64,000 bases of DNA from Epiperipatus broadwayi (GCA_028023455.1 JAQFVV010000021.1:248001-312000); one strand, 5' to 3'; positions 34,321 to 46,199 are shown, counted from the first letter of the stretch. Notes: generated from the letters alone by a model not told the origin. Made by a program: numbers and translations.

Positions 34321-36360
34321 CTCATTATATTAGATTTGTAACACAAACTTATTAAGTTAAGTCACACAATGTATGATTTGATTTTCTTAATATTTACAAA
34401 CTGATATTTCATCAATGTTGTGAGATTGTTAAAAATAAGACTCCATCTTCACTCTTCAATTCATCAATCAAAATGATTTAAGCTAATGGCAATCAACTAA
34501 AGCTTAAAAAATAGGTAATTAATTTGCCTATTCTATTTTTCATCATTTATTAATATGTGAGTGCTGCTTATATATGGCTTCCAGGGATGTTGTTACTTTT
34601 GTCTAAACTTAACAGATAAAAAGAGATGCAATGATAAAAAATTTTATGAAAAAGCTAAAGCACCTTTACAGTTTATGATTATTTATTGAAAGTCGATAGA
34701 AATTAATTATTACTTTGTAAAAGAGTGACGTAATTAAAAATTAACAAACTGATAATGCGATGTAAAGATCTGGGTATTTCATGCTTTTAGACCATTGGAA
34801 AAGCAGATGGTTTGTTAAATGCATATACTGTGAGAAAGTATGTCTTGCTTTTTTTACACTGGGGGGGGGGGGGTATGGAGACAGAGGAAAAGGATGCAAC
34901 TGCTAAAACAATTTCAGGGTTAAAAGAAAAAGATACAAGCTCACAAAAGAATTACAGACAATGAAAAAAATAAATGTTACTGAGTTGAGGGTACTCTTAC
35001 TGTAGTTAAATACATCTGAAATAAATAATTGAAAATATTTTTTTTAATTGTATAACAATAACATATCCATCTGTTGTCTCTATCGGCATCATTCTAATCT
35101 AAGCTATGTAAAATATTCACATAGTCAATTTGGCTAAACATTCAATATAGATTATTTTTTTCTTTTTTTTTTTTTTGGTATTTCGATATTTTGCAACTTA
35201 TGTCATTTTAATTTTCCCAAAATCATTCATCATATTCAGAGAAGCTAACCGTATTCAAATTTAAAAGTATTTTAATATTAATCTTGCTATGACGTATTAC
35301 TCCGATGATGTATTCATCTGGAAATATTTATTCAAAGTTTAAGTTAACGATGTCATGGCAACAAAAATACTGGCATGACTAATCCATGTCAATAATTATG
35401 ATATGTATGTGGTGACCTGCAAGATTCCATTCTAGAACACATTATACAGCCGTCCGCCACAGTGACTATCGCCATTTGTAAGTAATTTTCTTTTTTTAAA
35501 TTTAAAAATACATTTTTAATTAAACATTACATTTATGTTTTATTTATTTTCACTAAATATTTTAAAATCGTAAATATTTGTTGTTTTTTAGAAATATTTG
35601 TCTTTCTTTTGAAATAATTTTTAAAATATTATCTTAAAGTTACACTTCGCTATCTTAAAGTTACAGTTCACCATTTTTTTTTGACTGAACATGTGGTTTA
35701 TGATGGTGCAAAGCACTGCAATATTCAAGGAGGGGAAAGGATGTTTTCAGCGACATGCAGTATCATCTAATAAATACACAACTCATAAGTACTTGTTCAT
35801 TTAATTTTTTTAACTCTTTTTGCCTTTTTCCCGTAATTAATATGTCTCTATTATTTTTTTGATATTACATGTACTATGATGTATTACATCCAGTGACATA
35901 TTATTGCAAGTTTGCAATATGTTTAAAATAAGGTTTCCAATCTGTGGACAAATTTTATCAATTAACTTTGTCCATACATTACTTGGAGACATTATCGTAA
36001 ACATCACAAATTTAAAAAAAAATATGTCATTAGAGTAATAAGTCATAGGAGGACTATTACCAAAGTACCAATTTAAAAACTGAGATTTAAAAAAATGTAG
36101 TCATATTCCAGTATTTGAAATTAAAATCTGTGACCTGCAAACACTCTCAGGCTGACAATCTGTGAGATTGCATTGTTATTTCAACCAAACTTGTATTCAA
36201 AATTTAAAGAAAACTCATCCAGAAAAGTAGGCCAAAAATCAGCTAAAATATTTTTTTTTCATCAAGACAGCAATTTAAAAAAAAAAAAACAAATTTTACC
36301 TAAACAAATCAAAAGGAAATTATATATTTTAATAAAAAATTAGGAATTACTCTACTACAT
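34321..36360. other. No gene seen
   Basis: AT-rich with a run of about 14 G at 34861 and T-runs. A GC-richer patch near 35440-35460 ends in a donor-like GTAAGTAA, but no exon can be framed. Confidence 0.5.
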
Positions 36361-36372
36361 AAGTGACAGAAA

Positions 36373-37010
36373 AATTTAAACATTTCATGAATATTCTCCT
36401 TTCCAAACACAAGATCTTCTGAAAAGATATGAATGAATCCACTGTATCTTTTTAACCTAAACGTATATGTATAGGCAAATCTTAAGCATTTGGAAATGAG
36501 AGCGTGAAGACATTAATTAATCACTTTCAATTCATTTTACTATGTTTTAATGAATGATGCTTGTAAAATTTTTACAATTTATGATACATCATTATTAGAT
36601 AAAATATTAAACATATATGAGTTATTTATTTTTATAGCGCTATGTTTTTAATCTGTAATAATGATTAGGGATCACCCCATTACACATGTCCTGTATAGAC
36701 TTAAACATTTAATAAATACTCTCCTATCCAAACACAAGATAAAGTCATTCATTAAAACATAGTAAAAGGAATTGAAAGTGATTATTTAATACTTTCACGC
36801 TCTCATTTCCAAATGCTTATGATTTGCCTATACGTATTATGTTTAGATTAAAAAGATAGAGTGGATTCATTCTATCTTTTCAAAAGATTTTATCTTGTGT
36901 TTGGAAATGAGAGTATTCATTAAATGTTTAAATTTATCAAGCGCATGTGTAGTGGAATGATCGCAAAATAGTATTACAAGATTAAAAACAGCGCTATATA
37001 AATAAATAAT
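36373..37010. repeat. Nested foldback element
   Basis: Outer pair 36633-36742 with 36890-37010 shares TATAGCGCTATG-type ends. A second inverted pair (36373-36560 against about 36745-36935) contains GGCAAATCTTAAGCATTTGG and its complement. The overlap suggests a foldback element partly duplicated in inverse. Confidence 0.75.
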
Positions 37011-38150
37011 TCTTTCTATTTTAACTAACTGTAAATACCGCTAAAATTTCATTCTCAAATTAAATGAAAACATTTTCTTAAAAAAGATATAGAACCATCT
37101 ATGGTGCATGGCTCAAAGCTTACTGTATCATTTGAATGCTGTTTGAAATATACCCTGCCAATACTGTTAGGCAGAACATGCCTGCAATATTGTATTGCCA
37201 TCAAAACCAAACAGGTATACAAAATTCGAAAAAAAATCTGTTAAGTAGAAGTCAGATAAAAACCAGTAGCAAGATTTGATCCAAACAAATAGAAGACTTA
37301 AGTTAAATAAAAGTGTTGGATAAAAAATGACACCATAAAATGTTTGAAAAAGTATTACAATAAATTATATAACATATGTATGTGTATCATTTAAATGCAC
37401 ATACATATATTGGTATAAACATAATGAGATAAAGCTATAAGTTTAAACAAATTAAAAATTTTAAAAAAACTGATTCTTTTAAAATAGTAAGTAAAAGATT
37501 GATAACTTTAAGATTAGAAAAAGATTATTTTCTAAAATGAATACCAGTCTAATTACTGAGAGTAGAATATATCGTTAATGAAATAAAATAATTATTAAGG
37601 AAGTCGAGCTAGATTTCCTTTATAAGATAAATGACAAACTATAAAAATAACTCATTAATTAAAGTCAAAAGGATAACGATGTAAATTCTTGTATGGAGAT
37701 TAAAATGAAGAATCACCTGAGTGGATGGACAGGAGTATGAGCCAATCAACTTCAGGGATTGAACAGTGAATACCTCAGTAGTAATTGGATCAAGAAGACT
37801 TCACTTGATTCTTGGAGCTTGACCTGTGCACATGGACATATATATTGGAGTAGATCGTCTCCCATGGCACAGTGACTTCAAATGTGGAGAGCTGGCCTCT
37901 GTTCATGAGAACAATCAGCTAGGATTATTACAGATCGTATTAATCTAAATTATTATTTATGTATACCTTTGGGTCTTATTATGTTAAATGATTGTATATA
38001 TGTAAGCAGTTAAAATGCTACTAAGGATCGTTCATCAAATTATCCAAATATTACCTATTTAGTAGTGATTTGTGCTCATGGGAAGTGCCCTCTTAGATTA
38101 TCTAGACGTAGCATAACACTAAAGAATAAATTAACAAAGTAATTACTATA
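37011..38150. other. No gene seen
   Basis: AT-rich. A GC-richer patch at about 37690-37920 has no open frame or RNA fold I recognise. Confidence 0.5.
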
Positions 38151-38335
38151 ATTACTACATCTTCTCAATTGACAAGCATTTTAAATGAAGAAGTGAGAGA
38201 CACAACTAAATTTGTGAAGAAAAAAGTTCCTAGAAACAATGAAATTATTATGGATATGTTAAAAAAAGCATGTGGAGAAATAGAAAAGTTATTAGCAAAA
38301 CTATATCATGTCTAATTAATAAAGATGTAATAGAT

Positions 38336-38976
38336 CAGGGATCGGCAAACTGTGGCTCGTATGTCAAATGTGGTTTTTTGATTCTAATTTCATAGCTCTT
38401 TTTATCATCATAAACATAAACACATTTTTTATTTCCTCTTGCAATTTGTAAATGAATATTTTGGTGACTCTAGGGGAGGGGAGGTAAAATGGGCATTACA
38501 ATGTAGTTTATTCAATTCAGCCTTATTATAGAATAGTAATTATTAATTCTTAATTACAGATAACCAACAGTCTTTAATCATGTTACTAGTACTACAATGT
38601 TATATAGAGTATATAGGAAACTCTCAAACCAAAGCACAAAGATAGAGACTGAAAAGATAAAAATGGCCATCTTATCTTTGTACCTAAATTCAATTATATA
38701 GACCAATCTAAATCATTTCAGAATGACAGCATAAAAATCTTTGTAAATGACGACAATTTTAATATTAGAAATTTGTGAATAAATCAAACTGTCAAAGTAT
38801 TTTTTTGTTTTCATTTACTTTAAAGAGACATTTCTATTTTTGTTAGTATGTATACATCTACGGCCATTCAGAAATTTGTATTTTTTCATGAACATATTTT
38901 TCACTTCTTTCCTTGAGGATCTTTAATTGTGGGGAGACAAGATGGTTCCTCATGTTAAAAAGGTTGCTGACCCCTG
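38336..38976 (+). mobile_element. Non-autonomous hAT element, family 1
   Basis: 641 bases with terminal inverted repeats CAGGGATCGGCAAACTG and, at the far end, the complement of CAGGGGTCAGCAACC. Flanking octamers TAATAGAT (38328-38335) and TAGTAAAT (38977-38984) match at six of eight positions, as a decayed hAT 8-bp duplication. Inserted in the RTE copy. The interior is homologous to 42209-42737 in reverse orientation. No transposase. Confidence 0.85.
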
Positions 38977-39261
38977 TAGTAAATGATGGGGAGATTGCAG
39001 TAGTAATGGTGATAATTAAGAAAGATGATAAAGGTAATAAAAATTGTAGATCTACCAGACTTCTATCAGTTCTTTACAAGATCTTTACCAGGATGATTAC
39101 AATTCATTTCCAGTGAGCTTTGGACTCAAATCAACCAAATCAAACAAGCTGGATTTAGAAATAGTTACAGCACAACGAACCACACTCAAGTATTGAGAGA
39201 AATCATAGAAAAGACCAATGAATAGAATGTGTCATTATGCTTTTGGATTTGTAGATTAGAG

Positions 39262-39760
39262 CAGTGGTTCTTAAAGTAGGAGTCCTGAACCCCAAAGAGG
39301 TCACAAAAAAATTTGGAAAATTTCCCCTTTTTAACTTTTATTTTTTTTATAAATTTCCTACTATGAATAAAAATTCATATTCATCTAAGTCAAAAATCAT
39401 TCTGACACATGCTTTGAACAAATTGTTCAACTACACAATCACAATGTACAGGCACCACCCTACTTATAAACATTCAGATATACAGACTACCATGAAGTCA
39501 GAATTATTTTTTGCAATACTTCCGCAAGTCCGAATTTTGAGTTGCATGCTTCTCCTGTCTTGTGAATATCCCAGAGAATTAGCTTCGAAGTCTACCAGAT
39601 AACAGTTCCAGAAGCATCTAAATGCAGTTCTCAGCATATAACCGAGTGCAGACTTCATATTGTATGGTTTTAATATTTTCTTTCACGTCAATGGCGGGGG
39701 TAGTTTAAAATTTTTAAAATTTGAAAGGGCGCAGCGAAGCAAAAAATTTCAGAACCACTG
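39262..39760 (+). mobile_element. Non-autonomous hAT element, family 2, perfect TSD
   Basis: 499 bases with ends CAGTGGTTCTTAAA and the complement of CAGTGGTTCTGAAA, flanked on both sides by the identical octamer GATTAGAG (39254-39261 and 39761-39768). This is diagnostic of hAT insertion. It interrupts the RTE copy. The 112-codon frame inside has no transposase motif. Confidence 0.95.
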
Positions 39761-40545
39761 GATTAGAGAAAGACATTTCATTTCGTAAGCATTTCACAAT
39801 GATTAAAGGTATTGGATCGTCAAGATATAGTTTCAGAACATTGCCTATATTCTAAAAAAATGTTTAAAAAAATCAGGGGCGAGGATTAAGAAAATTAACA
39901 ATGATAAGGATGTACAATAGAGTGATTTCATATCTCCAAAAGCTTTTATAACAATTTTGCAAGTAATATTTTGCAGATCAAATGGAAATCTAAGAGAATA
40001 AAAATAAATGGAGATAATTTAAGGCATCTCGATTTTGCAGCTCCAAAGTTTCAAACAATTTTATACAAAGAGCTACCAAATAAAAACAAGAAAATAGGAG
40101 TAAAGAAAGGTAATAAAAAGACTAATGTTTAATAACATTTTTCCGTAAGAAAACAAAGATTAGTAATCAGGAATTGAGAAAAGTTAACAAACATCTTAGT
40201 CAGATTATTAATACAGATGGAAATATAATGGGGGGAGTTAATTATAGAATTAAACTTGGGTAGAGTGGTTTTTAGGAGAAATAATACCAAAAGGAAATAT
40301 ATCTATGTATTTGAAAAGAAACATTTTTAATATACGTGTGCTACCAGTTTTTATTCATGGATCTGAGACTTGGATACCTAAAAGAAAAGCAATACAAAGA
40401 CTTCGGACCATTCGATAAAGTATAACAAGATGTACATTGGGAGTAATAAAAATAAAATCGAATGTGAAACACTTGAGCGAGAGAACAAACAAGAAACCAG
40501 TATATCATTGGAAGAATTAAAAGATTAAATGGAGCTAGGTATAGC

Positions 40546-40870
40546 TGAAGATCTCTCAGCCCCATATAGCTATTTGAGTTGGATAGCTGGGTTTGAAGAC
40601 ATAGCTGTCTGAAAATTTCAGATTTTCCACTCAATAGATAACTTTTAAATAAATGCTTGGCTTTAGGTTGGTATTTTTAAATCTAGGGTCTGAACCTACC
40701 CTGACACCTCTCTGAGAAGTGCCAAGAAACCATGATCAGGGGTTTGGGGAGGGGTTCCTGACAGAGATATTTTAAGTGCTGACTCTGGCTAAGCATTTAC
40801 CATAAAGCTTGTAGAGGAATTGGCAATCCTCATTGTTTATAACTTACAAGCTTAAGAGATAGGGTCATGT
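40546..40870 (+). repeat. Single family-A unit
   Basis: Matches the array unit: CATATAGCTATTTGAG, GTCTGAAAATTTCAGA, AAATGCTTGGCTT and the AAAGCTTGTAGAGG end. It carries a degraded hammerhead-like core. Confidence 0.75.
40706..40743 (+). ncRNA. Degraded hammerhead-like motif (family A)
   Basis: Stem I ACCTCT/AGGGGT pairs over six bases. The box is CTGAGAA, stem II is shortened to almost nothing, GAAA is kept, then CCATGATC. It is structurally a fossil, but its stem I still pairs. Confidence 0.42.
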
Positions 40871-41884
40871 GATATATGACCTATTTTGACTATTAAACAG
40901 ATGTGGTTGTAGTTATATCCACACAATAAAATACATACATATATATATAGCGGATATATTAAGTCCAAATGCTAATCTAGTTGATATATGTACCAACAAA
41001 CACATATAGGCAGATGTGAGGCTCAACTGCTAATCCAGGCTAGTCTACAACATCTGATCATAAGTTAACTAGGAATGTGAGTCTTTTAGCTTTCTAAGTC
41101 TGTTCGATAATTAATACAAGATAGAAAATGTTTACCTTTACAGTATAACTGGTCTTCAAACCTGAGCAGCCCTTGAGGCATTCAAAATAATAATAAGTTC
41201 AGTATTATCTTAACAATCCTAATTGGCTTATTGAACCTTCAAGAGTCGAGATCCTGGGTGTATAATGATCCCCCCTGCTGTTTCTTCTGGTACACAGTTG
41301 TCTTGAAGATGATGATGAAACATCCACTGCCTTTTCTTTTTCTCCACGCGTTTTTATGTGTTCCAGTCCTTTTTGTTTTCTGGAGTAACTATTTTTGGAT
41401 AATCTGGGCAGTATTTATTTTATCAGCACAATCGTTGTTTTGTAATTTAATTAGTATTTTACTAGTACTAACTAATTTCCTTTCGTTATCCGATTGTTTA
41501 TTCCTCACTTCCTGCAATCTATTGTACTATACCTTTTGCTTAATTGCATTTTCACCAAATTCAGATTAAGCTAATTACGACTATTTTTATTCCCACTCTA
41601 GATTAATCTTATTGCTTATTAAATACATTTTAGCTTATTCGATACATATATGTTTAATAAATATATATATTGCAAATACCAATGACTACAGTTATTAGAA
41701 ACTAATAAAACATAAATTCACATAAAACCATGTGAAAGATCTAATACATATTGCAACTGATTAATGAAAGCCTCCATCCAAAAGTAAAAAAAAAAAGAGT
41801 AATTATATCCTGTCAGCTTCCTAACATCACCAAAAAATGAAAATATTATCAGATGGTCTTAATAACCCTTTGCCAAGTTATTAT
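40871..41884. other. No gene seen
   Basis: The plus-strand frame 41231-41569 is hydrophobic (F, L, V) with no identifiable domain. A short TA microsatellite lies at about 40940. Confidence 0.45.
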
Positions 41885-42090
41885 TCAATAAACATCACAT
41901 GATCACCATCTCTTATGCTAGTGTATAACTGTTGTTAAAACAGGCAAAAACTCACTATACGTATGCCACACACAGCAAGCTAGAGTAATCAATGGATGCC
42001 AGAAGGCTTGTGCATAAAATCCCCATCTAGGGCCTGCTCATCCAATATTCCCAGATTAGTTTCTGGCTTGTGGCCTTCGTCAGTTATTAT
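41885..42090. repeat. Family-B single arm
   Basis: Same sequence as the left arm of 43690-44475 (AATAAACATCACATGATCA, CAATGGATGCCAGAAGGC), ending within the hammerhead-like centre. On the minus strand CTGACGA, AGGC-CACAA-GCC, GAAA and CTAATC are visible, but the stem-I partner has been replaced by flanking sequence. Confidence 0.8.
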
Positions 42091-42208
42091 TGTAGTATTA
42101 AAAAATGACCTATTACCTAATTTCTTACAGACTTTGTTATACTAATAACAAATCCCATAATTCTTTTCACAATGTATGATAAATATACGGCAGCTCTTTA
42201 GCCTAACC

Positions 42209-42737
42209 CAGGGTTGGGCAAACTTTTTAATAAGAGCCATTTTGTTTACATCCCCCCTCCAATTAAAGAGCCACAGGGAAAGAGGTATCTCCCCCTCCCC
42301 TCGCCTAATAAAGAGCCCAAGAAAACTTTCCAAATGGAAAATACGTTCATGAAAAATATGCATTTCTGAACGGCTGTGGATATATTTGAACATTTATTTT
42401 AGTAGAAGAACGTAACAGAATCTGGATATATCCTAATAAAAAGACATTGTTTTAAAAATAAATTTAAAAAAATGAAAAATTACTTTAACAACTTGATTTA
42501 TTCACAAATTTCTAATATTTAAATATTCATCATATACAATAATAATTATTCTATAATAAAGTTCAATTCAAGAAACAATGTTGTACTACTCATTTTTCCT
42601 TTCCTAGAGTTATCAAAATATTTATTTACAAAATACAAGAGGAAATAAAACATGTTTAGGTTCACCATGATAAAAACAGCCACGAGATTGTGATTAAAAA
42701 GGCCACATTTGACCGCTAGCCATAGTTGCCGACCCTG
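42209..42737 (-). mobile_element. Non-autonomous hAT element, family 1 (reverse)
   Basis: 529 bases with ends CAGGGTTGGGCAAAC and the complement of CAGGGTCGGCAAC. Flanking octamers GCCTAACC and GTCTAGTC match at five of eight positions, all differences being transitions. The interior aligns with the element at 38336 in reverse. The minus-strand frame at 42142-42393 lies mostly inside it and is incidental. Confidence 0.8.
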
Positions 42738-43689
42738 GTCTAGTCCATCTACAGAGAGCTTGTGTAATTAACAATTATCAGATGGTTTTACATTCCCATT
42801 TATAATTTACTGTCACCAATTATGTTATCTCCAATTTTGCCCTATACCATGGAAAATCAATTAATAAAGACGAATCCATAAAATAAACATGTTGATCATG
42901 GGATTTTCTTTTGAAGATTTTAAAAATAATAAGAACGATTTGCCGAATGGTGAAAATATAATTAAAAAAAAAAAACAATTCTGAAAATTGATGAAAATGT
43001 AACTATAAAAACATTATATAAAATCTTCTAATACAATATTTCTTTATCAAAATGAAAGTAGTAATACTATTGGGTCTGCAAACTTAACAATTTTCATCCA
43101 ATAGTTTAAAGAAAATAATATGTCCACATCGCGTAAGGAAGGAGATACTTGTAAAATAATAACAAATGCTCTAAATTAAAAATTGATTCATTATATACTT
43201 CAGAAATAATCAATACAAGACTATACAATTTTATTTCTGTAAGCCATATACGATATATCTACTAACAACTAAATATTCCAAAGTAAAATATAAATAGATA
43301 CATTAAAAGTTCTATCTATAATTGAAGATGATATTCGTGGCAGGAGTTGGAAAAATGGATTTCTTTAATTAATTCCATTACAATATGTAACAGCAAGCAA
43401 TATGGACAAAGTAACTGTAAAAAAAATATTAACTACATCTCTGGACATGTGCAAAATAGACAAAACATTTAGGTTCTATTAAATGAAGCCAGGTGGATGC
43501 AATGTTTACGTTATGTAAATCACTGTCTTTTAATTAAAGTCATTAGGAATACGTGATTATTTTGTTGAGTTTTTGAAAGAAATTCACTTTTTTTTTAATC
43601 CAAAATTTAAGTAAAACTAATCATTACAAAAAATTGTTAGATGACTTGAAATGAATTTCTGAACTTTTTCTCCCAAATACAGGAATTAA
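42738..43689. other. No gene seen
   Basis: AT-rich sequence without recognisable repeats or coding regions. Confidence 0.5.
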
Positions 43690-43858
43690 ATAATTCAATA
43701 AACATCACATGATCACTATTTCTTATGCTTGAACTTAACTGTTATTAAAACAGGCAAAACTCTCTATACGTATTGCCACTCAGTGCAAATGAGAGTAATC
43801 AATGGATGTCAGAAGGCTTGTGCATAAAATCCCCATCTAGTCCCTACTCATCCAATAT

Positions 43859-43898
43859 CTCCAGACTCGTTTCTGGCTTGTGGCCTTCGTCAGTGAGG
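43859..43898 (-). ncRNA. Hammerhead-like motif, left arm of palindrome
   Basis: Box CTGACGA, stem II GGC-CACAA-GCC flanked by A on both sides, GAAA, CGAGTC with GUC site. Stem I CCTCA/TGGAG has one mismatch. Confidence 0.55.
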
Positions 43899-44324
43899 AG
43901 CCTTGGATCTGAGAGCACTGCAGCTAGATCTTAGGATCTAATGCAACCCTCCAGCAGCCAACGTTTATCTCCACTTAACTACAAAAGTTTGAGACTTAAA
44001 TTGAAAACACCATTATATTTTCAATCTAAGCTCATCAGCTTATATAGTCATATAGCTCTGAACTCAGTTCAGTACTTATACATTTTGGTGTCTTTGATTC
44101 TTTAATAACCAAAGCCACCATTATCCTATTAGGCACTGAAATGTATAGGTACTGAAGTGAGTTCAGACCTATATGACTATATAAGCTGATGAGCTTGGAT
44201 TAAAAAATTTTGGTGTTTTCAATTTAAGTCTCATAGTTTTGTAGTTAAGTAGAGATAAAAGGTGGTTTCTGGAGGATTGCATTAGATCCTAAGATCTAGC
44301 TGCAGTGCTTTCAGATCCAAGAAT

Positions 44325-44364
44325 CCTCACTGACGAAGGCCACAAGCCAGAAACTAGTCTGGGG
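44325..44364 (+). ncRNA. Hammerhead ribozyme-like motif, right arm
   Basis: Stem I CCTCA/TGGGG (one G-U), box CTGACGA, stem II GGC-CACAA-GCC with an A-A mismatch at its base, GAAA, palindromic stem III ACTAGT, and C as cleavage nucleotide (GUC). This is the cleanest family-B copy. Confidence 0.65.
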
Positions 44365-44554
44365 ATATTGGATGATAGGCACAAGATGGAGATTTTATGC
44401 ACAAGCCTTCTGGCATCCATTGATTATTCTCGCTTGCACTGAGTGGCAATATGTGTAGAGAGTTTTGCCTTATTTAAATAATTACAATAATATTTTTATA
44501 ACTATGTTTGATCTCAGGAAAAAAAGGATGAGATGAAATATTATATATAGAGCT

Positions 44555-44900
44555 CGCAAACAAGCTTTGTAGAATACCCCAACCTCAGTCCGGTTCCTGC
44601 TACTGGCATCCTCAGTGAGGTGCTAGGATATTCAATCATTAGATTAAAAATACCAGGACAAGCCCAGCACTTTATCTAATGTATAACTATTAAGTAGAAA
44701 ATCTAATTTTCAGATATCCATGTCTTCCAATCCAGCTATCTAACTTAAATAGCCATAAACGGAAACCAAACTAAGTTCAGATACACCATATATTAATAGC
44801 TTTAGCGATATAAAATCGCCAAAGCCATCATAGCAAAAAATAAAATTACAAAAAAATCAAGTCAGATGTCACATGACATAATTTAATAAGCTTGTATTTA
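44555..44900. repeat. Family-A single arm
   Basis: Begins GAGCTCGCAAACAAGCTTTG as in 31044 and continues with the family-A blocks (GTGCTAGGATATTCA, TAAGTAGAAAATCT, CTATCTAACTTAAATAGCCA). The distal end (AATCAAGTCAGATGTCACATG) matches the reverse complement of 31220-31250. Confidence 0.75.
44583..44620 (-). ncRNA. Hammerhead-like motif (family A)
   Basis: Stem I CCTCA/TGAGG pairs perfectly. Box CTGAGGA, stem II TGC-CAGTA-GCA; the second box is GGAA instead of GAAA; then CCGGAC. The GGAA change would be expected to reduce activity strongly. Confidence 0.55.
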
Positions 44901-45415
44901 CAAATGTTAGATTAAATAGAAAATATTTAATCACGATATCAATTTTGAAAACTTTAAAAAGGTTTCTAATTTTTAAAAAAAATGTTCTCTGGTATCTTGC
45001 ATCGCGGAAAAAAAAACATGACATCATTAAAATTACAACTGAGTTTAAGAATGTTATGGAAATGGTAATTCATGAAAATTTTTACCAGACTTAAGCCATT
45101 TCAAAAAAGAGAAACATTAATCCAGATACTTTGAGATATACAACTAAATTTGAAGATCTTCAAATGGCTGAATAATGAATATTTTGAAAAAATGTAGATT
45201 ACAGAGTTTCAATCCTGTTATTTTATGAAAATAGAAGTTATGTTGACTTGCGAAACTAAACTGACTTTAAAACTCTTGAATGAAATCAAACACTTATAAT
45301 TAAAATACCGAAATCTTGCAACACTTCTAAAATACTTTACTTGCTATTTTGATGTTTTTTTCTGCCACATATGTATCAAATCATTGTTTTCTGATATGAA
45401 TTTTATTAAACCAAA
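44901..45415. other. No gene seen
   Basis: AT-rich, no recognised element. Confidence 0.5.
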
Positions 45416-45417
45416 TT

Positions 45418-45560
45418 TTGTGGTTTAGTGCAGTTGGTAGAGCATCCGACTTGCAATTGGAAGCTCCGAGATCGATTCTGATGCTTGCAGATCTCATATA
45501 CGAACTTCTTATGAATACCCGAGCAATAAAACCATATACCTTTTTTTCCAAGAAACCAAG
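45418..45560 (+). repeat. tRNA-derived SINE
   Basis: The best SINE copy: box A TAGTGCAGTTGGTAGAGC, box B GAGATCGATTCTG, then the family tail AACTTCTTATGAATACCCG and an A-rich end. The head resembles a tRNA, but arm pairing is incomplete. Confidence 0.8.
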
Positions 45561-45595
45561 TGATTAATAAATGCAATTGAGTTGGTATTTTACTA

Positions 45596-46172
45596 AAAAT
45601 GACTAAGGGTTTAGGATGTGTGCTGATATGCAGCTGTAGAGATTTATTCTTTTGAGTTGAAATATCAAAATTATGCTGAGCGCTTTCGAGTTACATTACT
45701 CTTGTAATCACAGCTGGGGTAAGTTGTAATGTGACGGAGTGAAGGTGAGTGTAAGTATGTATATATATATATTGTCGCGGAAATTCAAATTTATGTAAAG
45801 TTAGCAAGTGTTGAAAAATTAAAAAAATCCATTTCTTGGATAGGGAAAAGAATGAATCTCTGCGATTAATAGCATGGGTGGAATTGGCTATGTAGTATGC
45901 TTCCCCGTAATTGTTCACCTTGAGTGTTCTCTCTCAATACACTGAATTACTGCTGAAGACAGTATGAGCAAATGCCAGGTTAATTTCTGATGCTCAAAAA
46001 AGACAACTGCAATCTGGCTTGGCTCCCCAGCCAATCATGTTGACAAGGATGCCTGGGATTCCCAAAAATAAACAGAATTACATCCCAGCACGAGTCCCTT
46101 TAATTTCACAGACAATGCAAGGGGTGAGTTCAAGTTCATGTTTATTCTTTGAGTTATTTAGCAGCATAACAT
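45596..46172 (-). repeat. Inverted flanking arm (left), family D
   Basis: Its reverse complement aligns over about 570 bases with 56078-56645: CTGCTAAATAACTC, TTGGGAATCCC, AGCCAGATTGCA, AGCCAATTCCACCCATGCTA, TTTCAACACTTGCTAA, TTACAACTTACCCCAGCT. The two arms enclose a PLE reverse-transcriptase relic, so they look like PLE terminal repeats in inverted arrangement. They are much older than the gypsy insertion between them. Confidence 0.88.
45675..45714 (-). ncRNA. Hammerhead-like motif (family D, left arm)
   Basis: Short stem I GCT/AGC, degraded first box GTGATTA, stem II GAGT-AATGTA-ACTC, GAAA, palindromic stem III AGCGCT, then C. Same plan as families A and B, but the first box is mutated. 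Confidence 0.45.
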
Positions 46173-46199
46173 TCACCAAGAGGATACATTACAAAATAT

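Larger units (their letters stand above)
38155..40545 (+). pseudogene. RTE LINE copy interrupted by two hAT elements
   Basis: Reads in pieces as an RTE ORF: before the first insert the endonuclease-RT linker (SILNEEVRDTTKF, EIEKLLAKLY, LINKDV); between inserts the RT fingers (RLLSVLYKIFTRMITIHFQ); after the second insert the motif A-B region, then thumb (40140-40300) and C-terminal parts (40340-40540), all with many stops. It reaches further 5' than the copy at 9540. It is cut off at about 40545 by a family-A repeat. Confidence 0.85.
43690..44475. repeat. Long palindrome, family B (about 730-bp fold)
   Basis: Arms 43740-44090 and about 44115-44465 pair almost throughout: outer AAAACTCTCTATACG, then the CAATGGATG block, then a central TATATAGTCATATAGCTCTGAA against its complement. 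Each arm carries a hammerhead-like motif facing outward. The left flank (43690-43740) matches the start of the single arm at 41885. Confidence 0.92.

Noticed and set aside
39264-39602. 112-codon ORF as a hAT transposase
   Set aside because: It lacks any hAT dimerisation or catalytic motif; the element is only 499 bases.
41231-41569. 112-codon hydrophobic ORF as a membrane protein
   Set aside because: T-rich composition, no homology, overlaps no splice or promoter signals.
42142-42393. 83-codon minus-strand ORF as a protein gene
   Set aside because: It lies almost wholly inside a non-autonomous hAT element, crosses its end and has no domain.
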